Part shown: positions 15,942-24,260 of the stretch, piece after piece
Position numbering within the stretch: the stretch's first letter is position 1
Layout: the number at the start of each line of letters is the position of its first letter
The notes under the pieces: model-generated
The model's database searches: none
The model's input: only the letters and a program-made list of their open reading frames with translations
What the model was told of the DNA's origin: nothing
Origin: JACDHG01 sp963811585
GTDB taxonomy: Bacteria > Actinomycetota > Actinomycetes > Propionibacteriales > Nocardioidaceae
DNA: 64,000 nt
NCBI GenBank assembly: GCA_963811585.1
Contig: CAWERR010000009.1
Location: forward strand, 805,947-869,946
Reading direction: 5' to 3'
Program-made: the position numbers and the translations under genes

Positions 15942-16481
15942 ATGAACACCTTCATCGCAGCCGACGAACCTAGTCCGCTTGCCCTGCATCCGGCTGAGGT
16001 CATCTTGTCGGTTGTCGTCTTCTTGATCCTCGTCTGGCTGATCAAGAGATATGTGATGCCGAACTTCGAGAAGACGTTCGCCGACCGCACGAAAGCGATC
16101 GAGGGTGGTCTCCAGGAAGCCGAAGCCAAGCAGGCAGAGGCCGACGCGGCCCTCGAGGACCTCAACCAGCGGCTGTCCGAAGCTCGGCACGAAGCCGCCC
16201 GGATTCGCGAGGACGCCCGCGAGCAGGGTGCACAGATCATCGTCGAGATGCGCGAGCAAGCGCAGGCTGAGTCGAGCCGGATCACGACCCAGGCGCACGC
16301 ACAGATGGAGGCGGAGAAGCAGCAGGTCCTCGCTCAGCTCAAGACCGAGGTCGGCACGCTGGCCACCGGGCTTGCCGGTCGGATCGTCGGTGAGTCCCTC
16401 GAAGACGAAGTGCGCCAGCGCCGCACCATCGAGCGCTTCATCGCCGAGCTCGAGAACCAGCCGACCCAGCAGGAGTCCTGA
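15942..16481 (+). CDS. atpF: ATP synthase F0 subunit b
   Basis: A 179-residue peripheral-stalk subunit. One N-terminal membrane helix (EVILSVVVFLILVWLIKRYV) is followed by a long charged coiled coil. This is a plain b subunit; the mycobacterial b-delta fusion is absent because a separate delta gene follows. The stop overlaps the atpH ATG by one base. Confidence 0.95.
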   Translation: MNTFIAADEPSPLALHPAEVILSVVVFLILVWLIKRYVMPNFEKTFADRTKAIEGGLQEAEAKQAEADAALEDLNQRLSEARHEAARIREDAREQGAQIIVEMREQAQAESSRITTQAHAQMEAEKQQVLAQLKTEVGTLATGLAGRIVGESLEDEVRQRRTIERFIAELENQPTQQES

Positions 16482-17287
16482 TGCGTGGCATTTCGGCCGA
16501 AGGGCTTGCAGCCGCCAACGAGCGGCTCGAGGCCGTGGCAGGGGCTGAGGATGCCGAACGCCTCGGCGCCGACCTGTTCGCCATCTTCGACTCCCTCGGC
16601 AACCAGCCGTCCCTGCGGAGGGCGTTGACCGATCCGTCCGCTGCCCCCGAGGCGAAGGCCGGCTTGGCAAGCGATCTGTTCTCGGGCAAGGTCGGGGACC
16701 CAGCCGTCGACGTCGTCAAGGCAGCGGCCTCGGCACGGTGGTCGACAACGTCGGACTTCGTCAACGCCATCGAGCAGCTCGGGGCGCTGGCCTATGTCAT
16801 CGCCGCGGAGAAGGCGCGCAAGCTCGCGGCGCTCGAAGACGACCTCTTCCGGTTCGGCCGGGTGGTGGGCGCAAACCCCTCGCTGCGAGACGCCATCACC
16901 AACAAGCAGGTCCCGGTGGCCCATCGACGCGAGCTCGTCCAGAGCCTGCTTGGAGACAAGGTGTCCACGTCGGCTGCCGCCCTCGTCGTCCAGGCCGTCG
17001 CCCCGAGGCACCACTCCTTCGAGACGGCACTGGAGGACTTCCAGAAGATTGCTGCAGACCGGCAGGCGCGTGCGGTTGCGCTCGTTCGGTCAGCGGTAGA
17101 ACTGACCGACGACGAGCGCGCTCGGCTCGCGGCAGCGCTTGGCCGTCAGTACGGCCGCGACGTACATCTCAACGTGGTCGTCGAACCCGACGTCCTCGGA
17201 GGCATCAAGGTCGAGGTCGGTGACGAAGTCATCGACGGCACAGTCGCAGGCAAGCTGGACGACGCCCGGCGTCGGATGGTCGGTTGA
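16481..17287 (+). CDS. atpH: ATP synthase F1 subunit delta
   Basis: A 268-residue stalk subunit linking the F1 head to subunit b. It is longer than the roughly 180 residues of E. coli delta, as is usual in Actinobacteria. The C-terminal region (VVEPDVLGGIKVEVGDEVIDGTVAGKL) carries the family signature. Its ATG shares one base with the atpF stop. Confidence 0.94.
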   Translation: MRGISAEGLAAANERLEAVAGAEDAERLGADLFAIFDSLGNQPSLRRALTDPSAAPEAKAGLASDLFSGKVGDPAVDVVKAAASARWSTTSDFVNAIEQLGALAYVIAAEKARKLAALEDDLFRFGRVVGANPSLRDAITNKQVPVAHRRELVQSLLGDKVSTSAAALVVQAVAPRHHSFETALEDFQKIAADRQARAVALVRSAVELTDDERARLAAALGRQYGRDVHLNVVVEPDVLGGIKVEVGDEVIDGTVAGKLDDARRRMVG

Positions 17288-17361
17288 CAACTTCAGGGAC
17301 AAGGCACCTAGCACCAAGCAGCGCAGAACACCACAGCCCAAGAGAGCAGGTACGAACCACA

Positions 17362-19002
17362 ATGGCGGAGCTCACGATCCGGCCCGACGAGATCAGGGAC
17401 GCGCTTCAGCGATTCGTCTCGGACTACCAGCCGGACACCGCAAGCCGTGAAGAGATCGGAACGGTCGCCGAGGCCGGAGACGGCATCGCTCGCGTCCAGG
17501 GTCTTCCGTCTGCCATGGCCAACGAGCTGTTGGAGTTCGAGGACGGCACGCTGGGAATCGCGCTCAACCTCGATACGCGCGAGATCGGTGTCGTAGTGCT
17601 CGGTGACTTCTCCGGCGTCGAGGAAGGCCAGCCTGTACGCCGTACCGGAGAGGTTCTCTCGGTGCCGGTCGGTGAGGGGTATCTCGGCCGCGTCGTCGAC
17701 CCGCTGGGCCAGCCCATCGACGGCCTCGGCGACATCGAGACCGACGACCGCCGGGCTTTGGAACTGCAGGCGCCGTCAGTGGTTCAGCGCCGGAGCGTTC
17801 ATGAGCCACTGCAGACCGGAATCAAGGCGATCGACGCCCTCACCCCCATTGGGCGAGGCCAGCGTCAGCTCATCATCGGCGACCGCCAGACGGGCAAGAC
17901 CACGATCGCGATCGACACGATCATCAACCAGAAGCAGGGCTGGGACTCCGGAGACCCGGAGCAACAGGTGCGATGCATCTACGTCGCCATCGGCCAGAAG
18001 GGCTCGACGGTCGCTGCCGTGCGCGGGGCGCTCGAAGAGGCAGGCGCATTGGAGTACACCACCATCGTGGCGGCTCCGGCCTCCGACGCGGCAGGCTTCA
18101 AGTACCTCGCGCCCTACACCGGCTCGGCCATTGGCCAGCACTGGATGTATGCCGGGAAGCACGTCCTCATCATCTTCGACGACCTGACCAAGCAGGCCGA
18201 GGCATACCGGTCGGTGTCGCTGCTGCTGCGGCGGCCGCCGGGTCGTGAGGCCTACCCCGGTGACGTGTTCTACCTGCACAGCCGGCTGCTCGAGCGCTGC
18301 GCGAAGCTGTCCGACGAGATGGGCAAGGGCTCGATGACCGGTCTGCCGATCATCGAGACGAAGGCGAACGACATCTCGGCGTACATCCCGACCAACGTCA
18401 TCTCGATCACTGATGGCCAGATCTTCTTGCAGTCCGATCTGTTCAACGCCAACCAGCGACCGGCGATCGACGTCGGTGTGTCGGTGTCGCGGGTGGGTGG
18501 CGCGGCGATGGTCAAGTCGATGCGGAAGGTCACCGGCTCCCTCAAGGTCGACCTCGCACAGTTCCGCGCCATGGAGGCGTTCGCGATGTTCGCGTCCGAC
18601 CTCGATGCCTCCTCCCGTCAGCAGCTCGACCGCGGTCAGCGGCTGATGGAGCTGCTCAAGCAGCCGCAGTACTCGCCCTACCCGGTCGAGGAGCAGACCG
18701 TCGCCATCTGGGCGGGCACCACGGGCAAGCTCGACGACGTACCGGTCGAGGACGTGCTGCGGTTCGAGCGCGAGTTCCTCGACTACCTGCGGCGCGAGAG
18801 CTCGGGCGTGCTCGAGTCGATTCGTGAGTCCAAGGACTTCTCCGACGACACCAACACCTCGCTGCAAAGCGCCTACGACTCATTCCTCGACCAGTTCGAG
18901 ACGAGCGAAGGCAAGTCGATCAAGGCCGGACGTGAGGACTTCGAGGCGCTCGAGGACGAGGATGTCGAGCAGGAGCAGATCGTCAAGCAGAAGCGAGGCT
19001 GA
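17362..19002 (+). CDS. atpA: ATP synthase F1 subunit alpha
   Basis: Non-catalytic nucleotide-binding subunit of the F1 head; 546 residues from ATG 17362 (MAELTIRPDEIRDALQRF). An upstream in-frame ATG would add 26 unconserved residues overlapping atpH. The P-loop GDRQTGKT is at 173-180, and the beta-barrel, nucleotide-binding and helical domains are complete. The C-terminus has a charged extension (SIKAGREDFEALEDEDVEQE) typical of actinobacterial alpha subunits; in mycobacteria such an extension suppresses ATP hydrolysis. Confidence 0.97.
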   Translation: MAELTIRPDEIRDALQRFVSDYQPDTASREEIGTVAEAGDGIARVQGLPSAMANELLEFEDGTLGIALNLDTREIGVVVLGDFSGVEEGQPVRRTGEVLSVPVGEGYLGRVVDPLGQPIDGLGDIETDDRRALELQAPSVVQRRSVHEPLQTGIKAIDALTPIGRGQRQLIIGDRQTGKTTIAIDTIINQKQGWDSGDPEQQVRCIYVAIGQKGSTVAAVRGALEEAGALEYTTIVAAPASDAAGFKYLAPYTGSAIGQHWMYAGKHVLIIFDDLTKQAEAYRSVSLLLRRPPGREAYPGDVFYLHSRLLERCAKLSDEMGKGSMTGLPIIETKANDISAYIPTNVISITDGQIFLQSDLFNANQRPAIDVGVSVSRVGGAAMVKSMRKVTGSLKVDLAQFRAMEAFAMFASDLDASSRQQLDRGQRLMELLKQPQYSPYPVEEQTVAIWAGTTGKLDDVPVEDVLRFEREFLDYLRRESSGVLESIRESKDFSDDTNTSLQSAYDSFLDQFETSEGKSIKAGREDFEALEDEDVEQEQIVKQKRG

Positions 19003-19004
19003 CC

Positions 19005-19922
19005 ATGGTTGCAACGCTGCGTGAGCTGCGTGGTCGGATCAAGTCGGTGCAGGCCACCAAGAAGATCACGCGCGCGATGGAGCTGATTGCGGCGTCTCGC
19101 ATCGTCAAGGCGCAGCAGCGGGCGCAGCAGGCGGCGCCCTACGCCCGTGAGCTCACCAGAGCCGTTTCCGCAGTCGCGACGTTCTCCAACGTCGACCACC
19201 CGCTGACGACCGAGCCGGACAATCCGAAGCGTGCCGCAGTCCTCGTCGTGACGAGTGACCGTGGGCTGGCTGGCGCCTACTCCTCCAGCGTGCTCAGGGA
19301 GGCCGAGCGGCTCGTGGAAAAGCTGCGCGGTGAGGACAAGCAGGCCGATCTTTACGTCAGCGGACGTAAGGGTGTCGGCTACTACGCCTTCCGCCAGCGA
19401 CCGGTCGTACAGAGCTGGACCGGCTTCTCCGACACCCCGACGTACGACGACGCCCGCGAGATCGCCGACACGCTCATCGAGGCCTTCACTGCCGAGACCG
19501 GTGAGGTCGACACTGCAGTCGACGAGGTGCATGTCGTCTACACACGGTTCAGGTCGATGCTGGTGCAAGAACCCACACCGGTCCGGCTGCTGCCGCTTGA
19601 GGTGGTCGAGGGCGAGGAGCCGCCCTCCGATGCCGACGTCCTCCCGCTCTACGAGTTCGAGCCGTCGGCGGCTGACGTGCTCGACGCCCTGTTGCCGCGC
19701 TACGTCCAGAGCCGCATCTACTTCTGCCTGCTGCAGGCCTCCGCTTCGGAGCTGGCCGCGCGACAGCGCGCGATGAAGTCTGCGACGGACAACGCCGAAG
19801 AGCTGATCAAGAAGTACACCCGCACCGCCAACCAGGCCCGCCAGGCCGGAATCACCCAAGAAATCAGTGAGATCGTCGGTGGCGTCAACGCGCTTGCCGA
19901 CGCCAACGCCGGAAATGAGTGA
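19005..19922 (+). CDS. atpG: ATP synthase F1 subunit gamma
   Basis: Central rotating shaft; 305 residues. The N-terminal helix LRGRIKSVQATKKITRAMELIAASR and the C-terminal helix with MKSATDNAEELIKKYTR form the coiled coil inside the alpha-beta ring. It starts two bases after the atpA stop. A long minus-strand open frame over atpG and atpD is an antisense shadow. Confidence 0.96.
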   Translation: MVATLRELRGRIKSVQATKKITRAMELIAASRIVKAQQRAQQAAPYARELTRAVSAVATFSNVDHPLTTEPDNPKRAAVLVVTSDRGLAGAYSSSVLREAERLVEKLRGEDKQADLYVSGRKGVGYYAFRQRPVVQSWTGFSDTPTYDDAREIADTLIEAFTAETGEVDTAVDEVHVVYTRFRSMLVQEPTPVRLLPLEVVEGEEPPSDADVLPLYEFEPSAADVLDALLPRYVQSRIYFCLLQASASELAARQRAMKSATDNAEELIKKYTRTANQARQAGITQEISEIVGGVNALADANAGNE

Positions 19923-19925
19923 GAC

Positions 19926-21413
19926 ATGACTGCCACCAAGGACTCTGCCACCAAAGACTCCGCCACCGAGAAGGACGGCAACGAGCAGGCAGGCGGCGTC
20001 GCGATCGGCAGGATCGCCCGCGTGACGGGGCCGGTCGTTGACGTGGAGTTTGCCGTCGACAACATGCCCGACATGTACAGCGCGATGCATGTCGACCTCG
20101 AGCTCGGCGACGAGAAGAAGACGTTGACCCTTGAGGTCGCCCAGCACATCGGTAACGGCATGGTCCGGGCGATCTCCATGCAGTCGACGGACGGCCTCGT
20201 GCGCGGCGCCCAAGTGACCGACACCGGCGAGGCGATCAACGTGCCGGTCGGTGACGTGACCAAGGGCCACGTCTTCAACACCATCGGAGACTGCCTCAAC
20301 CTCAAGGAGGGCGAGAAGCTCGAGATCACCGAGCGCTGGCCAATCCACCGCAAGGCGCCGGCGTTCGACACCCTCGAGTCGAAGACCGAGATGTTCCACA
20401 CCGGCATCAAGGTCATCGACCTGCTCACGCCGTACGTGCTCGGCGGGAAGATCGGCTTGTTCGGTGGGGCTGGGGTCGGCAAGACCGTGCTCATCCAGGA
20501 GATGATCGCCAGGGTCGCACTCGACCACGATGGCGTCTCGGTGTTCGCCGGCGTCGGCGAGCGGACCCGTGAGGGCAACGACCTCATCGAGGAGATGACC
20601 GAGTCCGACGTCATCGGCCAGACCGCACTGGTCTTCGGTCAGATGGACGAGCCGCCGGGCACCCGGCTCCGGGTTGCGCTGTCGGCCCTGACCATGGCGG
20701 AGTACTTCCGCGACGTGCAGAACCAGGACGTGCTGCTGTTCATCGACAACATCTTCCGGTTCACCCAGGCCGGCTCCGAGGTGTCGACTCTGCTCGGCCG
20801 CATGCCGTCCGCCGTGGGCTACCAGCCCAACCTCGCAGACGAGATGGGCGTGCTGCAGGAGCGCATCACGTCGACCCGTGGTCACTCGATCACGTCGATG
20901 CAGGCGATCTACGTGCCGGCCGACGACTACACCGACCCCGCTCCGGCCACGACGTTCGCGCACCTCGATGCGACAACAGAGCTCTCCCGGGAAATCGCGT
21001 CGCTCGGCATCTACCCTGCCGTCGACCCGCTGACCTCGACATCACGGATCCTCGACCCGCGCTACATCAGCGAGGACCACTACAACACGGCGGTGCGGGT
21101 CAAGCAGATCCTGCAGCGCAACAAGGAGCTGCAGGACATCATCGCCATCCTCGGTGTCGACGAGCTGTCCGAAGAGGACAAGGTCGTCGTGTCGAGAGCC
21201 CGGCGCATCCAGCGGTTCCTGTCGCAGAACACCTACGTCGCCAAGCAGTTCACCGGTATCGAGGGTTCGACCGTCTCGCTGGAAGACACCGTCGAGGCGT
21301 TCACGAAGATCTGCGATGGTGACTACGACAACGTCGCCGAGCAGGCGTTCTTCATGTGCGGTGGCCTCGATGACGTCGACCGCAAGTGGGCTGAGCTCCA
21401 GAAGGGCCTCTGA
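19926..21413 (+). CDS. atpD: ATP synthase F1 subunit beta
   Basis: Catalytic subunit; 495 residues. P-loop GGAGVGKT at 180-187, GERTREGNDL with the catalytic Glu, DEMGVLQERITSTR and the beta hinge region are intact. The N-terminus carries a short repeated, charged tail (TKDSATKDSATEKDG) of about 25 residues before the usual start of homology. The stop shares a base with the atpC ATG. Confidence 0.97.
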   Translation: MTATKDSATKDSATEKDGNEQAGGVAIGRIARVTGPVVDVEFAVDNMPDMYSAMHVDLELGDEKKTLTLEVAQHIGNGMVRAISMQSTDGLVRGAQVTDTGEAINVPVGDVTKGHVFNTIGDCLNLKEGEKLEITERWPIHRKAPAFDTLESKTEMFHTGIKVIDLLTPYVLGGKIGLFGGAGVGKTVLIQEMIARVALDHDGVSVFAGVGERTREGNDLIEEMTESDVIGQTALVFGQMDEPPGTRLRVALSALTMAEYFRDVQNQDVLLFIDNIFRFTQAGSEVSTLLGRMPSAVGYQPNLADEMGVLQERITSTRGHSITSMQAIYVPADDYTDPAPATTFAHLDATTELSREIASLGIYPAVDPLTSTSRILDPRYISEDHYNTAVRVKQILQRNKELQDIIAILGVDELSEEDKVVVSRARRIQRFLSQNTYVAKQFTGIEGSTVSLEDTVEAFTKICDGDYDNVAEQAFFMCGGLDDVDRKWAELQKGL

Positions 21414-21805
21414 TGGCCGATCCGATCCAGGTCGAACTCGTCGCCGCCGACCGCGTGGTGTGGTCGGGCGAGGCGACGACGATCATCGCCCGGACGACTG
21501 ACGGTGACGTGGGCATCCTGGCCAACCATGCCCCTATGCTCGCGGTGCTCGTGCAGGGTGCGGTCGAGGTACACACCGTCGATGACGAGTACTGGAGTGC
21601 TGTGGTCGACGGGGGTTTCCTCTCGGTCGCGCACAACCGGGTCTCGATCCTGTCCGAGCACGCCCAGATGTCGCACGAGATCGACCTCGAGAAGGCAAAG
21701 CGTGACCTCGAGCGAGCCAAGCAAGCCGGTGCCGACGTACCGGAGTCCGAGGAGGAGATCCGGTTGGCCGAGGCCAAGATCCGGGTCGCTGAGCGGGCTC
21801 GATAG
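21413..21805 (+). CDS. atpC: ATP synthase F1 subunit epsilon
   Basis: A 130-residue stalk subunit that couples the rotor to catalysis and limits ATP hydrolysis. The N-terminal beta-sandwich (MADPIQVELVAADRVVWSGE, TTDGDVGILANHAPMLAVL) is followed by a helical C-terminal domain (KAKRDLERAKQAG). It is the last structural gene of the operon. Confidence 0.95.
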   Translation: MADPIQVELVAADRVVWSGEATTIIARTTDGDVGILANHAPMLAVLVQGAVEVHTVDDEYWSAVVDGGFLSVAHNRVSILSEHAQMSHEIDLEKAKRDLERAKQAGADVPESEEEIRLAEAKIRVAERAR

Positions 21806-21819
21806 AAGCGGGAGGTCTC

Positions 21820-22284
21820 GTGTCGTGGTGGGAGGCCGTCCTCGACGTGCTCGCCGCTGCCGCCGTGTTGGGCGCGCTCTGCCTGGTGGGGCTCTTCGTA
21901 CGTCGGCGCCTGCTCAGCCGCCAAGGCGGCACGTTCGAGTGCAGCGTGCGGATGAACCCGCCCACGCGGTCAGGGTCGCCGCTGGTCTCGTCGAGAGGAT
22001 GGCGGCTGGGCCTGGGACGGTATGACGGCGACAACCTCGAATGGTTCCGCGTCTTCTCGTTCTCACCTCGCCCCAAGTACACCTTCGACCGCTCGCTGAG
22101 TGTCGATCGCTACCGCACACCGCAGGGGCCGGAGGCATTCTCCTTGTACTCGGGCCACAAGGTGGTGGCCGTCAACCTGCAAGGGGGAGGGCGCATCGAG
22201 CTGGCAATGAGCGAGCGGGCCCTGACCGGGTTCCTAGCCTGGGCCGAGGCATCGCCGCCCGGACAAGGACGACTGCTCAGCTGA
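21820..22284 (+). CDS. DUF2550 membrane-anchored protein
   Basis: A 154-residue protein with one N-terminal membrane helix (VLDVLAAAAVLGALCLVGLFV), a basic stop-transfer segment (RRRLLSR) and a soluble domain containing RGWRLGLGRYDGDNLEWFRVFS. This matches the DUF2550 proteins found right after atpC in many Actinobacteria. GTG start 15 bp after atpC, so part of the atp operon. Function unknown; the conserved position suggests a link to the energised membrane or ATP synthase, which is inference. Confidence 0.82.
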   Translation: MSWWEAVLDVLAAAAVLGALCLVGLFVRRRLLSRQGGTFECSVRMNPPTRSGSPLVSSRGWRLGLGRYDGDNLEWFRVFSFSPRPKYTFDRSLSVDRYRTPQGPEAFSLYSGHKVVAVNLQGGGRIELAMSERALTGFLAWAEASPPGQGRLLS

Positions 22285-22308
22285 CCAGCCCCGCACTAGG
22301 CTCTCGAC

Positions 22309-22896
22309 ATGGTCAACCTGACAAAGATCTACACGCGCACGGGCGACGCCGGCGAGACCCGGCTCGGCGACATGAGCGTCACGAGCAAGAACGATCCAAG
22401 GCTCGCCGCGTTCGCCGACGTCGACGAAGCCAACTCTCAGATCGGCTGTGCTCTGGCCCTTGGCGAGCTGGATGACGACGTCACCGCGGTGCTGCTGCAG
22501 GTGCAGAACGACCTCTTCGACGTCGGAGCCGATCTGTGCACCCCGGTCGTCGAGAAGCCGGAGTTCCCGCCGCTGAGAGTCGAGCCCGAGTACGTCGTCA
22601 GGCTCGAGGGCTGGTGCGACCACTACAACGAGCCACTCGACAAGTTGCGGTCGTTCATCCTCCCCGGCGGGACGCGGGGAGCGGCACTGCTTCACGTGGC
22701 CCGCACCACCGTGCGCAGGGCCGAGCGGTCTGCCTGGGCGGCATACACCGGTCACACAGACACCGTGAACGTCGAGCCGATCAAGTACTTGAACCGGCTG
22801 AGCGACCTGCTCTTCATCTTGGCGCGCCACGCCAACCGTGCGGACGGCGACGTCCTCTGGAAGCCCGGCGGGGACCACGACCGCACCCGCCACTAG
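22309..22896 (+). CDS. Cob(I)alamin adenosyltransferase (PduO type)
   Basis: Transfers the adenosyl group of ATP to cob(I)alamin, giving coenzyme B12. The 195 residues form the PduO helical bundle with the N-terminal ATP motif YTRTGDAGETRLGD and the conserved RRAERSAW and LNRLSDLLFILAR. It starts 24 bp after the DUF2550 gene. Within this window its likely customers are ethylmalonyl-CoA mutase and isobutyryl-CoA mutase, both adenosylcobalamin enzymes; MeaB is encoded nearby. Confidence 0.92.
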   Translation: MVNLTKIYTRTGDAGETRLGDMSVTSKNDPRLAAFADVDEANSQIGCALALGELDDDVTAVLLQVQNDLFDVGADLCTPVVEKPEFPPLRVEPEYVVRLEGWCDHYNEPLDKLRSFILPGGTRGAALLHVARTTVRRAERSAWAAYTGHTDTVNVEPIKYLNRLSDLLFILARHANRADGDVLWKPGGDHDRTRH

Positions 22897-22907
22897 TCTC
22901 ACCTGCC

Positions 22908-23666
22908 ATGCAGTTCAGCGAGATAGCGGCTGTCGTGACCGGAGGAGCCTCGGGGCTCGGAGGCGCGACGGCGCAGGCGCTTGCCGCTCGCGGTGCCCGC
23001 GTCTACGGCCTCGACCTGGCCGATCCCATCAAGCAGGCGGCGCCCGTCGACGGAGTCACGCTGGTCGAGGCTGACGTCACCGACGAGGATCAGGTCCGGC
23101 GCGCGGTCGAGCAGGCGGCAGCGGCAGCACCGCTGCGGGTTGTCGTGAACTGCGCGGGCGTCGGCACCGCTGGTCGCATCGTCTCGAAGAACGGGCCGCA
23201 CGACCTCGCGACATTCCGCCGGATCATCGAGATCAACCTCATCGGCACGTTCAACGTGCTTCGACTGGCCGCCGATGCGATGACCGCCATCGAGCCGTTC
23301 GACGACGACGGGCAGCGCGGCGTGATCATCAACACCGCCTCGATCGCCGCGTACGACGGGCAGGTCGGCCAGGTGGCGTACGCCGCCTCTAAGGGCGGCG
23401 TCGTGGGCCTCACCCTGTCGGCGGCTCGAGATCTCGCCAGCTTTGGCATCCGGGTGTGCACCATCGCACCCGGTGTCGTCGATACGCCGATGCTCGCCGG
23501 CGTCAACGACGAGTTCCGGGAGACCCTGGCACAGGGGGTGCCGTTTCCCAAGCGGCTGGGCCGTCCCGACGAGTACGCCCGCCTCGCGGTGATGATCGCC
23601 GAGCACGACTACCTCAACGGCGAGGTCATCAGGATGGATGGCTCCCTCCGGATGGCGCCACGCTAG
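22908..23666 (+). CDS. SDR-family 3-hydroxyacyl-CoA dehydrogenase (type II-like)
   Basis: Short-chain dehydrogenase of 252 residues from ATG 22908. The NAD-binding VVTGGASGLGGATAQAL, then LDLAD, VNCAGVGTAG, the catalytic serine in INTASIAAYDG, YAASKGG (Tyr and Lys) and IAPGVVDTPM are all present. The overall pattern, including a C-terminus NGEVIRMDGSLRMAPR, resembles HSD17B10-type 3-hydroxyacyl-CoA dehydrogenases used in isoleucine and short-chain acyl-CoA oxidation. Substrate is inferred. It may be co-transcribed with the adenosyltransferase gene 11 bp upstream. Confidence 0.82.
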   Translation: MQFSEIAAVVTGGASGLGGATAQALAARGARVYGLDLADPIKQAAPVDGVTLVEADVTDEDQVRRAVEQAAAAAPLRVVVNCAGVGTAGRIVSKNGPHDLATFRRIIEINLIGTFNVLRLAADAMTAIEPFDDDGQRGVIINTASIAAYDGQVGQVAYAASKGGVVGLTLSAARDLASFGIRVCTIAPGVVDTPMLAGVNDEFRETLAQGVPFPKRLGRPDEYARLAVMIAEHDYLNGEVIRMDGSLRMAPR

Positions 23667-23865
23667 CCGTGCAGGTCAGCCGGCCGACGAAAATCAGGTG
23701 ACTGTCGACACGCCGCACCGGCAGACTTGTCGTGGTCGAGACGTATCACAGCCTTACTCTTGCTCTCCAGGTATCGGATGCGTATCGGTGCCGGCGGCAA
23801 CCTTTCCAGGAGCTGGCGCGTCATACACCATAGGAACAGCAACGATCGTCAGCGGGGGAGAGGCC

Positions 23866-24183
23866 ATGGTCGTCCGGTCAACCGAGACTCAACTGGTCAA
23901 GCTGGGATCTCATCTCGACGTGCGCAACGTGGCCTCGGTGCGCGCCTCCCTCAACGAGATCCTCGACGCCATGACCGATGACATCGTCCTCGACCTAGGC
24001 GCGCTCGAAGTCATCGATGCGGCCGGGCTGGGCATGCTGACCGCGGCCCATCTGCGTGCCGAGCGCGCTGGTCACCACCTCGTGCTGCGCAACTGCTCTG
24101 ACGGCCTGCGCCGGGTGCTCGCCGTGACCCGGCTCAACCGGATCCTGCACCTCGACCGGCGCCAGGACGACCTGACGGCCTGA
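23866..24183 (+). CDS. STAS-domain protein (anti-anti-sigma-factor-like, no phospho-serine)
   Basis: A 105-residue single STAS domain from ATG 23866, preceded by GGGGGAGAGG. The fold pattern LGSHLDVRNVASVRASL...DIVLDLGALEVIDAAGLGML matches anti-sigma-factor antagonists. However, the serine that partner kinases phosphorylate in SpoIIAA-type proteins (D-S-S-G-L) is Ala-Ala here (DAAGL). If it binds an anti-sigma factor, it cannot be switched off by that phosphorylation. The 199 bp upstream hold no gene that I can support. Confidence 0.85.
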   Translation: MVVRSTETQLVKLGSHLDVRNVASVRASLNEILDAMTDDIVLDLGALEVIDAAGLGMLTAAHLRAERAGHHLVLRNCSDGLRRVLAVTRLNRILHLDRRQDDLTA

Positions 24184-24260
24184 CGCACCGGCCGCCCCGG
24201 CCACGTGAGACTGGCAACAGACTTCACTACTGCACAGTCACATCGTCGTACCCTCAGGAC

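Noticed and set aside
18873..20963. A 696-codon open frame on the minus strand across atpG and atpD
   Set aside because: It is antisense to two conserved ATP synthase genes and has no family features; long antisense frames are expected at this GC content.
22285..24260. Cobalamin riboswitch upstream of the B12-related genes
   Set aside because: The gaps before the adenosyltransferase and mutase genes are too short (24 and 77 bp) and I see no B12-box-like sequence.
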